The notes beneath the pieces are model-generated. The model did not search any database, was not told where the DNA came from, and saw only the letters and a program-made list of their open reading frames with translations. A stretch of 64,000 nt of DNA. It comes from Panagrolaimus kolymaensis (taxonomy: Eukaryota > Nematoda > Chromadorea > Rhabditida > Panagrolaimidae). The translations under genes and the position numbers were made by a program. Positions 10,563 to 22,377 of the stretch are shown here, piece by piece (the first letter of the stretch is position 1; every line of letters starts with the position of its first letter). The stretch covers positions 372,001 through 436,000 of the forward strand of contig JAJQJQ010000069.1 in assembly GCA_028622995.1 (NCBI GenBank). The letters run 5' to 3'.

Positions 10563-11100
10563 TTTTGATTAAAATTTGAAATCAAAATGAAAGCAACAAA
10601 ACGTTGTTGAAGAATGAATTGGCTTTTGATTGATTGAATGATGATGCTAACTAAAATTTTTAGGATTGTCAAAAGTTTGAAACGTTTGAAAGAAAAAAGA
10701 ATGAAGGAATAATCAAACTGGTGCGAATCAGTCAGCGAAAGAAATAACACTTTTTTCCATTCTTTTTTTTGTGATTTTTTTTATAGGAAAATAGCTATTT
10801 TCTGAATGATTGATTATTTGCTTTTGTAAAAAAGTTTATTTCTTAAAATGATAGACATCATTCTCATCTAAATGACGATATAAATACTTTTTTTTAAATA
10901 AATAAAAAGAATTCGATAAAATAATTTTATTCGAAAATGCACTACCAAAGTTTTTTTTATTCGCAATAAGAACAACAACAGCAACACATACTTTCAATCG
11001 TAATGGATTCATAAACATAAAATTATCTAAAAACTAATGTTCACATTTTAAATTAAAGATTCGGAAATGCAATTCTGTTAAGCATTAATTCCAATTTTGT

Positions 11101-11187
11101 AGCTCTGAAGATCCTATTTCACGTTCAATAATTTATGATGTTACTCGAGTTCGAAATGGACGAAGATTTATGTTTGAGGGCTTTTAA
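11101..11187 (+). pseudogene. Acyl-CoA thioesterase II relic (N-terminal half)
   Basis: A short open stretch preceded by an acceptor-like TTTTGTAG reads SSEDPISRSIIYDVTRVRNG then RRF and a few residues to TAA. P-I-I-Y-D-V-x-R-x-R-x-G-R-x-F is the hallmark of the first hotdog domain of TesB/ACOT8 enzymes. It lies 1.7 kb downstream of the C-terminal relic on the same strand, so the original order is inverted and the gene cannot be intact. Confidence 0.55.
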
Positions 11188-14100
11188 TTAAAAAGTGCCA
11201 CGCAGAAATAAATGATTTTATAACTTAATACCAAAGTAAAAAATAACAAACTTTATTCAAAAATGTATTACCACCAAGGTTTAAAACAAGAACAAAAACG
11301 ACATAAAAAAATAGTTGCAAAGCTATCGCGTGCTTTTTTTGTGGATTCATCAACCCATCTCCTTCAAGGCAGGTATGTATGTATCTGTAATATATATTAT
11401 TTACACTTCATTGAACTTTGAGTTATAAATTAATAAACAACAAGATATTTGTGACATTCAAATAAAGGAGGGAAGTGAGTCATAGAAGAATGATTTACTT
11501 TATTTTACACACATGAGTAAAAGTTATTTACAACTCCGCCAACGCCGTTATTTATGAGGCAAATAAATTATTAAAAAAATTAGAAACTTTGTCAAGCATA
11601 AAAGAAAATAATAAAATCTTTGCGCGGGCAAAAACTTTAACTTTTTTTTTCATTCAGATTTTTTATTTATGGCTTTAATTAAACATTTGGTCCCGGAAAT
11701 ATTTGAATTAAAGTAATTTTTAGAAAGAAAATTTAATTTTTTATGAAACTCCTAAAACTAATAAAAATTTTGTTATGGAAAAATATTTTTTCGAAGAGCC
11801 ATGGAATATTTTTTGAGATTTTCTTTTCCACGCTTTTCAACCCCCTTCTTCGACGGTCTTTGCTAATTCATCCAAAATAAATCATAACAAAATTATTTAT
11901 TGCTGCTACATATAAATTTTTGATTTACTTCCTTTCCTTTTTTACTTTTTTGTAAAATTTTTAGAAATCATTTGTGTTTGTGTTGTAAAATTTCAATTTC
12001 AAGCTTGAGTTACAAATGAATTCGTTAATCACAGTTCGTTTACTTTCACAATATTTCCTTAGGCATGAAGGAGCAGCAGCATCTGATATAAAACAGGTGA
12101 AAAATTTTTTGAGAAGTAAAAGTTTTTTTAATGTACGTGTCTCGACAAGCTTTCAATGGATTTTAGGCGAGTATTTCGTTTTTATTATTAGAACTTTTTT
12201 GGTTTATAATTATTGGAATTAGGTCAAATAAAAGCCTTTTTTATTTCAAAGGTTTTGGTCGTGATTTTTATTTTTCGCATTAAATTTAAGTATTAAAATA
12301 AATAAATAATCCAAGCTAATAAGTTTCGTCAAAGCTATTCTTGCTTTATTAAAACAAATATTTTTTTCATTTTAGATAATTCAATCATGCTTTAACTTAT
12401 GCATGTTTTTTTAAAGCTTCTAATTTTTGAATTTCTTCCATCCTTTTTTTATTAAACAAAAAATTTGTGATGTTGCAACTCTAAGATTCTTTAAAAAAAT
12501 AATAAAGAAAAATAATAATTTCGAAATATACGTTCGTTGTTGTTCAAGCGTTTCTTTATTTTCATAACATTTTTGTGTGGCATCTAATTTGCAGCTATTT
12601 ATTTATTTATTTATTTGTGAAATCCAATTTTAAGATTGCATTTTCTTTTTCTTTTTTTCTTATTTACTTTGTCTTACCAAACACAAATACCAAAAAATTT
12701 ATATAAGATTGAAAAAAGGGTTTTAAAAGTAATGAGTTTTTAAGATTTTTATTTTATTGAGAATAATATAATTTTGGTTTAAATGTTTCATAAATAAAAA
12801 AAAGAACTCAAATTGTATATAAGTGTTTTTGGCGCTTGTATCTTTGACTTTTGTTTTTATCAATCAAAAAATAAACTTAATTAAACTCACCTATTATATT
12901 TTTGGGTGAAATAAAGAAAAAAAACTTTTCATCTTTCATCTTTCAACTTTTGTAATGAAAGCTTTACATAAATTTTTTTTAAAAATTACTGTGACTTGTG
13001 ATTTTTTTTATTTTTGGCTGAATTAGTAAACTCATAAAAAAGAGCAAAGATTAGCAAAAAAATATCTTTGCTTTATTTTTAAACGTTTTATGTTTCACGT
13101 TTTTTACTAATGATGATGTAATTGTTTTTTTTGAATGTGTATGTAAATTATTATAATCAAAATCACCCAAAATAAGTCCAAAAAGCCGGATTTTTTAAAT
13201 AAATTACAAAATTGTTACTTTTTTAAAATTTATATTGCATTTTTGATTTTATCACGAAAAAAACAAAAAAAAGTAATTCGTGCTATGATCAAAGTCCACC
13301 TTCTTTAACCAATCCAATAATCGTTAAAGAATTATTATTATTTAATTAGAAAACCCAATTATTTTTTCCTTCTTTATGGTTAAATAAAAAGTCCGAGTGA
13401 AAATAAAAAAAAGTGAAAAGCGGCTGCTGGGCCTCATTTTAATTTTAATATCCATGGTTTTCTTTATTTATTTGTTTTTTTGGTTTTGTAAGGGACTTTG
13501 ATTTTCAAATACCATATATAATAATTAGTTTAGTTTTTAAAAGGCACGGTAATTATTTGATGTTGTTTGTTTTTTTTCTTTACACCTGCAAAATGAAAAT
13601 GTGTTATTATAAAAAAATATTTTTGCAAGAAAAACAAACACATTGTTTATTATTTATTTTTTTTGCATATTTTTATCGAAATTTTAGCATTAAAAAGTTT
13701 TTTAAACTTGACTTTTAAAAAGCGGTAATGTCTTTTTAACGAAAGAAAAAAGAATTATGAAACTTTCTTTATTTTTCTTTTCGGAGCCAAATTCTTTTTA
13801 AAAAATTTCCAGGACGTCGACCAATTATTATTTGGCTTACTAAGTTTCCCCTTTTTTATTAAATAAATTAAAACATTTTTAATTTTCTTCATTTTTTCTC
13901 ATTTCAATAAAACCTTTGACTTAATTTTTAATTTATATTCAAAAATAAGAAATAATAATATTCCAGCTGGAAAGTTTCTTCGTCGTCTCTTTTTTAAACA
14001 TATGTTACAAACCTTTTAAAGAAATATTTATTTTGATTTTTTTTCGTTCGAACTCTTTTTTTATTATTTTTCACCTTTTTTATTTTTTAATTACTTTGTT

Positions 14101-16081
14101 ACGGTAATATTTTTGAATATAAAAAAAATTAAACTGTCTTCTTTCTTTTTTTACACCCAAAAATTACTGCTGTTTTTATTTTTTGATTACTTTTATAATG
14201 TCAAAAGTTTCCAAATTTGAAAAAAAAATTACTCATTCAAGTTTGTTTGCCCCCAAAAATGTTTAAAAAATTATTTTCATTTTTCTGAAGAAAAAAAATT
14301 TTTTAATAAAAAAAACTTATTTAATTATTTAATACTTGGTTGAAAAACTTTCACCTTTTTTGTGTTTTTTCCTATAATTGCTTTTATTATTTTTTATTTT
14401 TTTATCGTGTAGTTTTAGAAAAATTATTTTTAGTCCAGAATATTACTACTGTGTTTTATTTTATCATCTTTTTTTAATTCTTGCCTCCTACAAATGTGTT
14501 TATTGAATACCGTAATTATTATTATTGGTACTTTTAAAAAAAATAAGTTGAAAACATTTTTATTTTCTTAATAGTTAGCAATTTTGAGAAGATTGGACAT
14601 TTTTGCTACAAAAAAAAGAAAAATAATGTAATTACGTTAAATTACCAGTTTTAGCAAGGAAGGTTGATTACGTGACGAAAAGAACAAAGTTGCACAGTTT
14701 GAAGACTACTAAATATTTTTTTTGCATGTAAAATCTTTTTTATTAAGAAAAAATCGGGTTAAAGTGCTAAAAAAGAAAATGCGCATTTTGTTTTTGGTTT
14801 ACTTTCTAAAATTAAAAAAAAAACTTTCGGTAAGATTGTAAAAATTATTTCAAACATAATTCAAAAACGATTAAACAAAAATTTTTTTGTTGCTTTTTAC
14901 ATGCGTTTTAATATTTTTGAACTCTCTCGAAATCTGAGAGTAAAAATTAGTCAACAAAAAACCAAAGGCATTTACTTTTTCCATTTAGCAATTTTCATTT
15001 TTATCTTGCGTTTGGGATCTTTGAAAATTCCAAGCACTTTTAGCCGTCATTAAACCTTCGACAATCCATTGTAGTAAACTATTACAAAATTTTTTTAGAC
15101 TTTCCCACGATTTATTTTTAACATTTTTTAAATATAATATTTTTCATTTCATAGAATCAAAACAAAACAAAAAAAGTTCCATGAGATCATTTTTTTATTT
15201 TCCATTACGTCGCCGTTTCATCTCTTTCTTTTTTTCATTCAATTTTCATGGAACCATCGCTTTAACTTTTTTTGTTTCAAAAAAAAAAAACAAAGGAAAG
15301 GATTAGTTAATTTTTGAAGTATGTATTATACCCTTTTTTACATACATTCATATTCTTCCTCCTTCTTCTTTTCTTTTATTTTTTCTTTACGCATTTTATC
15401 TTTTCTTCATACATATTTTTTTTTGATGTCACTTTCTTTTATAATTTTTATAAATTAATGCATTTTTGTTCATAAAAGTGTAAAACGCCGCCATTTTTTT
15501 TGATTAAAATTTTTCCAAGCCTCCATCATTTTTTTTTTATTATTGCATACCGAAATATACAAAGATCATCAATCCGTTGAGTTTTTTTCTCTGAATTTTT
15601 TTGAGGCTTTATGTATTCGCCTTAAATAACAAAAAAGAAACAAATGGAATGACCTTCTCCCATATTTTCATTTTTTTATTGTGTTTTATTTTATTCATTC
15701 AAAAAAAAATTAAAGTATCCGAGAAAATTATGTTTCTAAAAAACTTCCTTGGAAAAAAAGAGAGAGAAACATTTACTTTGAAAAAAATAAGTAAAAAAGC
15801 ACACGACTATTTTTTTTATTTTTTGTTTGAAAAACTCCGCCTTTTTTTCGTGTCTTTTTTTAAATACTCTGTAAAAATTTATGAAATAATAAAAAAAAAC
15901 TTTTATCAAATTACATTTTTTTTGTTTTTTTTTACATATTTTTTCTGATTTCTTCGGACTCGAGCTAATTTTTTTTATTAAAATAAATTATTTTTGTATT
16001 GTTTTTGGTTTACCAAAGTTTAAAAATTGTTGCTAAATTTTATTTTATTTTTGCAGAAATCTGTGATTAAAAAAATAAATA
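11188..16081. other. Gene-poor AT-rich tract
   Basis: Nearly 5 kb of T- and A-run-rich sequence on both strands. Open frames here (for example 12016-12222 and 15601-15948) have low-complexity Phe/Lys-rich or short translations with no domain or consistent splice partners. A short (TATT)n run lies near 12599-12617. An acceptor-like TTTTTGCAG ends at 16056, 26 bases before the receptor start, and may be a spliced-leader site. Nothing else is recognisable. Confidence 0.5.
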
Positions 16082-19000
16082 ATGTTAGATAATTGGGAAG
16101 CTATATCATATTCAATTGGAATTCTTGTATGTGCATCAAATTTTATTGTTTCAACTTCAACCGTACAATTTCGTGAAAGAAATCGATTTCATTTAAATTA
16201 TATGTAAGTTTTCAAAAAAAAAAAATCCCAAAAATAATAAAGCATCTTTGAAAATGAATAAAAAGTTCTAAGCTAAAAAGTTAAAACTTGTTGATTTGAT
16301 CCTGATTAAAAAAATAAAATATATTATAAAATTATTTACTGTATCTCTTTTTTTAAACTTTTAATTCAAACTCCTAGCTATTTTTCGTTATTACTGTGAC
16401 TTACTAAATAAACCATCCTTATTTAAGTTGGCCATAATCTCATAAGAAATACTTTTCGTTGCTTACCTTTATTTAATTTGCAAAGTTTCTATGGTCAACT
16501 GCATTCTAAAAAAATAAAACATTTCCTGTTTATTATCTATCAATTTTATTTTATTTTGTCTAATTAAATCATTCTTCCTTCCTTCTTTTTTTCTAATTCA
16601 CCATAGCTTCCTGGTAATTAAAATAAAAGTCGTCGGTTGTTTCTCGATTTAAAAACATTCGTGTCGTTTTACGATGTTTTTCACCACCAAGAAGCCATCA
16701 TCTTACTCATTTTTTTGTTTTTGCTATAATTAAAAAATGAAAAGTTTTGTTATAGCTTTTTATTTTTAATTTACTTGGAATAAATTTATTTAACTTATTT
16801 TTATTATAAAAAAAATGTATTTTTTATAATAAGTTTACTTACTTCCGAGGAAATAATTTACATAAATTGTTTATATGTATTTCTTTTCTTTGTGCATGGA
16901 GGATATAAAATTTGGTCAGAAACGTGAGAATTTTTTTAATGCCCAAACAAAAAGGAAACTAAGACTTGGCTGGTAGAAAGGAATAACCCAAAATGTGTGA
17001 GTAAATGGTAAACCAATTTTCTTTGAAACAATGTTTTGGGATTAAAGTTTAATTAATTTTCTCATTATTTTAAAGACAAGTGTACTTTTTTTTCCCTAAA
17101 AGGTCTAAGTTTGTAAAAAGAGTTTGTTTCTCGTTTATTTTTCTCTAAAAAAATTAATTAATAGCAATCTCAGAAACATTTTATTTGTCCTAAAAAATGC
17201 CTATGAAACTTATAAATTTAACCAAGCGTTTTTTAAAAATTAAATTTTAGACGGATTTAAATTGAAAAAATGCTTATAATATTTTCTCTAAAAAATTACT
17301 AATGTCTTTTTTGGAATTATTTGAGCATTATTCGAATTGAAAAATGACAAGAACATTGGGGCCTTACCTTCGGTAAGTCCCTCAAACTAAACATACAAAC
17401 AAACAATCTTCGAAACCGTTACATTTTTACAATCAAAACGTGGACATTTTACACATTAAGGTATTTTTTGAGAACCCTAGAGAGTAGACCTGCTTTTAGG
17501 AATTCTAAAAAATTATCAAAGGGGAGATTATGTGCTTTTTTAGAGGGTGCAAAATTGGAAAAAAATAGAGTGCCCAAACACCCATGCGTGTCTACAACAA
17601 TACAATTAAAATAAACAACATTGTCCATGGCCTTACAGGCTTACATTCCATTTTTCATGGTAAATTTTGGAGCCCTGCCTACGGCAGACCTCCTAAATTT
17701 TACAAAAAAATCTTCTCCAATAATCAACGGTTTGCTGGGCCATGCATTTCCATATCTCTCATATTCGGCTACATCTTAACCACTTCGAGGTCCATTCCAT
17801 AGGTCTAATTACATATGGGCCCTTCAGGCCCCAAAACACATTTCAACCCAAAAACAACCAAATATCGAACCAAACATAATCAAACAATCACCCGAAAATC
17901 ATTAAATATCAACCCGAAAACCATCTTACATCTCATCAAAAACAACTAAACATTCACCCAAAAACAACTAAATATCCACCCAAATATTATAAAAAAAATG
18001 TGCCGAACGCTTACATGTTTACAACAATGCAATTACAATAAACAACAGGACCCTTCGGCCAACATTCCATTTTCATGGTTAATTTTGGAGCTCTGCCTTC
18101 GGCAGACCTTCAAAATTTACGATATAAATCGTCTCCAATTAACGACGGTTTCTCTGGGCCACGCTTTTCATATATCTCATAGTCGGATATATCTTGACAT
18201 CTTCGGGGTTCATTCCATAAGCCAAATTATACTTGGACTCTTCGGAACCAAATCCGTTTTGACCCAAAAACCACCAAATATCCACCCAAAAATTAGCTAA
18301 AGATCCACCCAAAAACATTTAAATATCGATTAATACATTACAACACAAACAACTAAACATTCACCCAAAAGCCACCAAATATCTAACCAAACTCAATCAA
18401 ACATCTCACCAAAAACAACTAAATGTCCACTCAAAAACCATTTTACATCTCACCAAACACAACTAAACATTCGCCCAAACACAACTAAATGTGCACCCAA
18501 AAGCCACCCAAAAGTCATCCAAAAGCCACCAAATATCCACCCAAAAACAACTAAATATCCACCTAAAAATTTCAATGCAGACAATCAGAGAAAAAACAAA
18601 TTTTTCACTTCCAAAAATGCTTTCAAAAAAAGCAAAGAGAAACTTTCGTGTCGAGAAAAATTTCAAAAAATGCAAATTTAAACTGGCCAAAACATGGACA
18701 TATTCGAGAGTCCGAAGCGTGAGACCAACATATTTGGAATCAGCGTAAAAAACTGATCTAGGCTATCGGGACAAAACAAAACAAAAGCAGAACCGACATA
18801 CAAACATACAAACATACAAACATACAAACATACAAACATACAAACATACAAACATACAAACAGAAACGACATTCCAATTTACAAAGGAAGATCCTTATCG
18901 AATTTGTTCTTTTTACATTTTTTTAAAATTTATTTTGAAAACTTTACATACATTCAAAGTTTATGTAAAAAACTTTCAACAAATTATTTAAAAAAACTTG

Positions 19001-21916
19001 GGCACTTTTGATGATTTTTTTTTCAAAACAGCTGTCGTCAAATTAGTTGCACCAAAATCTTTGTGTTAAAAAAGACTAAAGATTGAGTATTCATGTTTTT
19101 TTTAATTTTGTTGAAAAAGAATTATATTTTTTTTATTTCTTTCTTTTCTTATTCAAGACTGTTTGAAAAAAGTGCATGTTACGGTAGCTCACTAATAACC
19201 GAAGCTCTTTAATAAAAACAATTATTTGAATTTGTGATCTTTTTTTAAAGGTCGATAAATAAAGCAAAAGTCACAAAAGCATGAGTAAAAAAAATAAAAA
19301 TTTTTGAAGTAAGTAAATAAATAAAATGAAGATATGCCTCATGGGATTCGGCACGTCAAATAACCAAAAAAGCAAAACTCGGACGTCAAAACAAAACAAA
19401 AAATCATCAAAATTATTTGAAGCGTTAAAAAAATAAAGTAAAAGTTTATTTACGCAAAAAAACTTATTAATTAATTAATCGTCGATGCAAAAGTTGTTGT
19501 CCGAAAGGTTATATATATCATTTGGGGAATACATACATAGCTGCTGATGTGTAGATTAATTAACTCTTTTTTGTGTAAAAAAATTTTAAAGTTTATTTAC
19601 GAATTAAAAAAATGAAAGAAAGGTCATTCGTTTATTAGCTTGCGTTGTTGGATGGATGATTTGTTTTTGTTGATTTAATAATCTCTTTTTTATTTTTGGA
19701 AATCATTACTGCGTTAAAAAAAGTAATCTAAGTATAAATTTATAAATTTAGAATATTGCATTAAAAATCACCAAAAAATAATTTGTAAAAAATATATATT
19801 AATAAAAAGCAATTAGGAAATGTGTCGAAAAACCAGATACAGTAGTTTTGGTAATTCAACTTAAAAAAAAAAAATTATAAGAAAAAAATTCAATCAATTT
19901 TCTATTTAAAAACTTTGCAATCACAAAAATAAGAAAATTTCTGTTTAATGTTTAACACAATCCAAATATTTAAATTTTTCGAGAAAATACCATTTTAGAT
20001 TTCAGAATTCTAAATCCTCAAAAATAATTAACCAAAATTTAAAAAAAATTTAAACATTCTTGATTTTTCTAACATTTTAATTTTTTTTCTTTGATTTTCA
20101 GACTTTTACGAATTACATACTTTATTGCATGTTATGGTATCTCATTTGGTCATCTAGGAATAAGTGTAACTATATTATATCAAAATACATCATCCCCAAC
20201 AAATTTTTATAATTTATGGTTTTATTTACATTTTTTAAAATCATTTTGTGTTAATTTATTAAGGTAAAAAAAATTTCACAGCGATACCCAAAAAATAAAA
20301 ATTTGATATTTATTTGTTTTTTTGTTTTTTAGATTAACTTTAATTTCATTTGTAATTGAGCGATCTGTTGCAACCAAATTTCGACAATGTTATGAAACCC
20401 ATCGAGGATTTATTTTAGTTCCACTTATTTTATCTTTACTTAGTTATGGATTTTCATTTATTTTAACTTCCATGGAAAATGTTTGTAAGTTATTAAATTT
20501 TTTTTCTTGTTTGCAAATTTTTTGTATTTACCAAGAATTTATAAGTAAGATTTTTGATGCAACTGTTTTTCGTAAAGTTGTTTTAGATGCAAATAAAAAA
20601 TTTGCAAAAATAATATTTTTTTGACATGTGTTATTGCAACATAAATAATAAAAAAATTAATTTCCTTGGGTGCAATTTATTAAACTCCACTCACAATTTA
20701 TAATTCTTTTTTTTTTGCAACGGGAATTACCGTTGCTGAAAAATAAATAAATAATTTAGACTTGAATGCTCTTTAGTAGGTAGCTGCGAAGTGAAGAATC
20801 AAGATGCCAAAAAAATTAAACAAAATTCAAACATCGAATACAAAATACAAAAAAAATTGAATTGTGGAACTATAGTTTTTTTTTCTTGAATATTTAACTA
20901 TTTTTTTAATGTGGAACTTTATAAAAGCCACGAAAAATGTACGAAACAAAAAAATTATTCATTCTAAAACTTTTTTTCTGACATTTCTGAATTTTTAAAG
21001 TTTTCTTCCTTCAAAAAACATCTGTAAATTTATATGCCGAAATATTTACTAAAACTATAAAACTAAAATTATTATATTATATATAAATATTTTTAATTTT
21101 AGGGGCTTTTGATGAAGTTCTTGTATACAGTATTTATATGATTATGGATGTATTTCATTGGATTGTGAGTTTTCATTTTTTTGTATAAAAAAGTGAGTCT
21201 AAATATATTTGTTTTTAGTCCGCCACATTATTATCAAAATATAATTGGAAGTTGTTGAAATCAAATCGAGCCACAAGATCAACCAAACTTTCACAAAGAT
21301 ATCAAGTAAGAAAATAATCTATTATTTTTACTAAGAGTCGCGAGGCAAAAAATTTATTTTCTCTCTTGTTTAGTTTTTTGCGATGAAAGTTCAAAAAAAT
21401 ATAATGGAAAAAATAATTTTTTTAGGTAAATGAAAACATTAGAGTTTTGGATATTATTTTACCCATTTCTCGAGTTGGTTGCATTTTCACCCTAGTTAGT
21501 ACATGGATTGTGATTGTGGTACTTTTAACTAATGTTGATAATAAATATGCTGCTCCACTTTATTATATGGTAAGTTTCATCTTAAAAAAACTACTCCAAA
21601 AATACAAACTTTGAAATTTTTTTTATTCACCAAATTTTTTTAGGTAATCAATGCATTTGTAACTGTGGCATTTTTTATGTCCATGAGAGCCCAATCAATA
21701 ACTCCAAGAATTTTATGCCGAATTATTTTTTGTCGAAGTAATTATCGAGGAAGAGAAAAATCCATTTCACCCAGTCATGTAACAAATATACTTGGTGAAG
21801 AATTAATTATTCATCATCATGGTGATGATCATTTTAAAAATTTGCGTGATCAATGGCATGTTTCATTTACAAATCTTCAACCCATTACACCTACGATTAA
21901 AGGTTCACCCATTTAA
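16082..21916 (+). CDS. Sre-like serpentine chemoreceptor 1
   Basis: Seven exons (16082-16203, 20102-20263, 20333-20484, 21103-21164, 21219-21305, 21426-21569, 21644-21916) join in phase to 333 residues with about seven hydrophobic segments. Diagnostic motifs of the nematode Sra/Sre group are ERSVATKFRQCYE after the third helix and LSQRYQVNENIRVLD before the sixth. The C-terminal tail is hydrophilic with a His cluster. These receptors are generally chemosensory GPCRs in neurons; ligand unknown. Intron 1 is 3.9 kb, far longer than any other here, and contains satellite-like repeats. A second family member follows about 460 bases downstream on the same strand, indicating tandem duplication. Confidence 0.82.
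17627..18580. repeat. Degenerate satellite: two ~420-bp units with 22-nt internal repeats
   Basis: Two related higher-order units lie in intron 1 of the first Sre-like gene. Each has a core of about 200 bp (17628-17830 and 18046-18245) holding a GGAGC(C/T)CTGCC...GGCAGACC stem and small CCTTCGG-type inverted repeats, followed by an array of degenerate ~22-nt units close to AACAACTAAATATCCACCC (17834-17997 and 18250-18575). GC content is visibly above the flanks. No open frame of interest is present. Confidence 0.6.
18797..18860. repeat. Microsatellite (CATACAAA)8
   Basis: Eight perfect copies of an 8-nt unit just downstream of the satellite block. On the minus strand it creates a spurious repeat peptide frame. 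Confidence 0.9.
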
Positions 21917-22377
21917 AATTTCGTATCAATCATGTCGGAACCTCGATGGTTTCAACACACAAAAGCTACAAAATTTAGCTGCTTTTGAAATTATTTTCTG
22001 TAAATATTTTTCTTTGAATAATACTTTTTTTTTCTGTTTTATTTTTTGTTATATCCCTTTTTCGTTAAATAAAAGATTTAAATAAAAAAGACAGACTTAA
22101 CACATTTTTTTGAATTTTCTTAATAAAATAGAATTCTAAATTCTAAAGAAATAGAAATATTTAGTTTGAATGCAAGCTTTTAAAAGCCGTCCATTTAAAA
22201 AGAAACCAAAATCATGATGGATTTATTTGTCTTTTAAAAAGGTAATCCGCTTAAAAGTTCAACAAAAAAATGCTATATAAAAGAAGGTTAAAATTTAAAG
22301 GTTAATTTTTTATTTATTTTTTATCAAAAGAGTAACATTTTTTGTTTCGGTGTAAATTATTCGGGCTTTATAAAATA
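21917..22377. other. Spacer between the two Sre-like genes
   Basis: About 460 bases of AT-rich sequence containing the 3' flank of receptor 1 (an AAATAAAAGA-type signal near 22070) and the promoter side of receptor 2. No gene or conserved element recognised. Confidence 0.4.

Noticed and set aside
12016..12222. 68-codon plus-strand frame starting MNSLITVRLLSQYF
   Set aside because: Looks plausible for its first 30 residues with a possible donor after it, but I found no in-phase downstream exon or known domain.
15601..15948. 115-codon plus-strand frame
   Set aside because: Translation is almost entirely Phe, Lys and Ile from T- and A-runs, with no splice partners or domain.
17834..18575. CRISPR-like array of ~22-nt repeats
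   Set aside because: Repeats are degenerate and contiguous without unique spacers, and the context is a eukaryotic intron.
18678..18872. Minus-strand frame with a repeating Val-Cys-Leu-Tyr pattern
   Set aside because: It is simply the translation of the (CATACAAA)n microsatellite.
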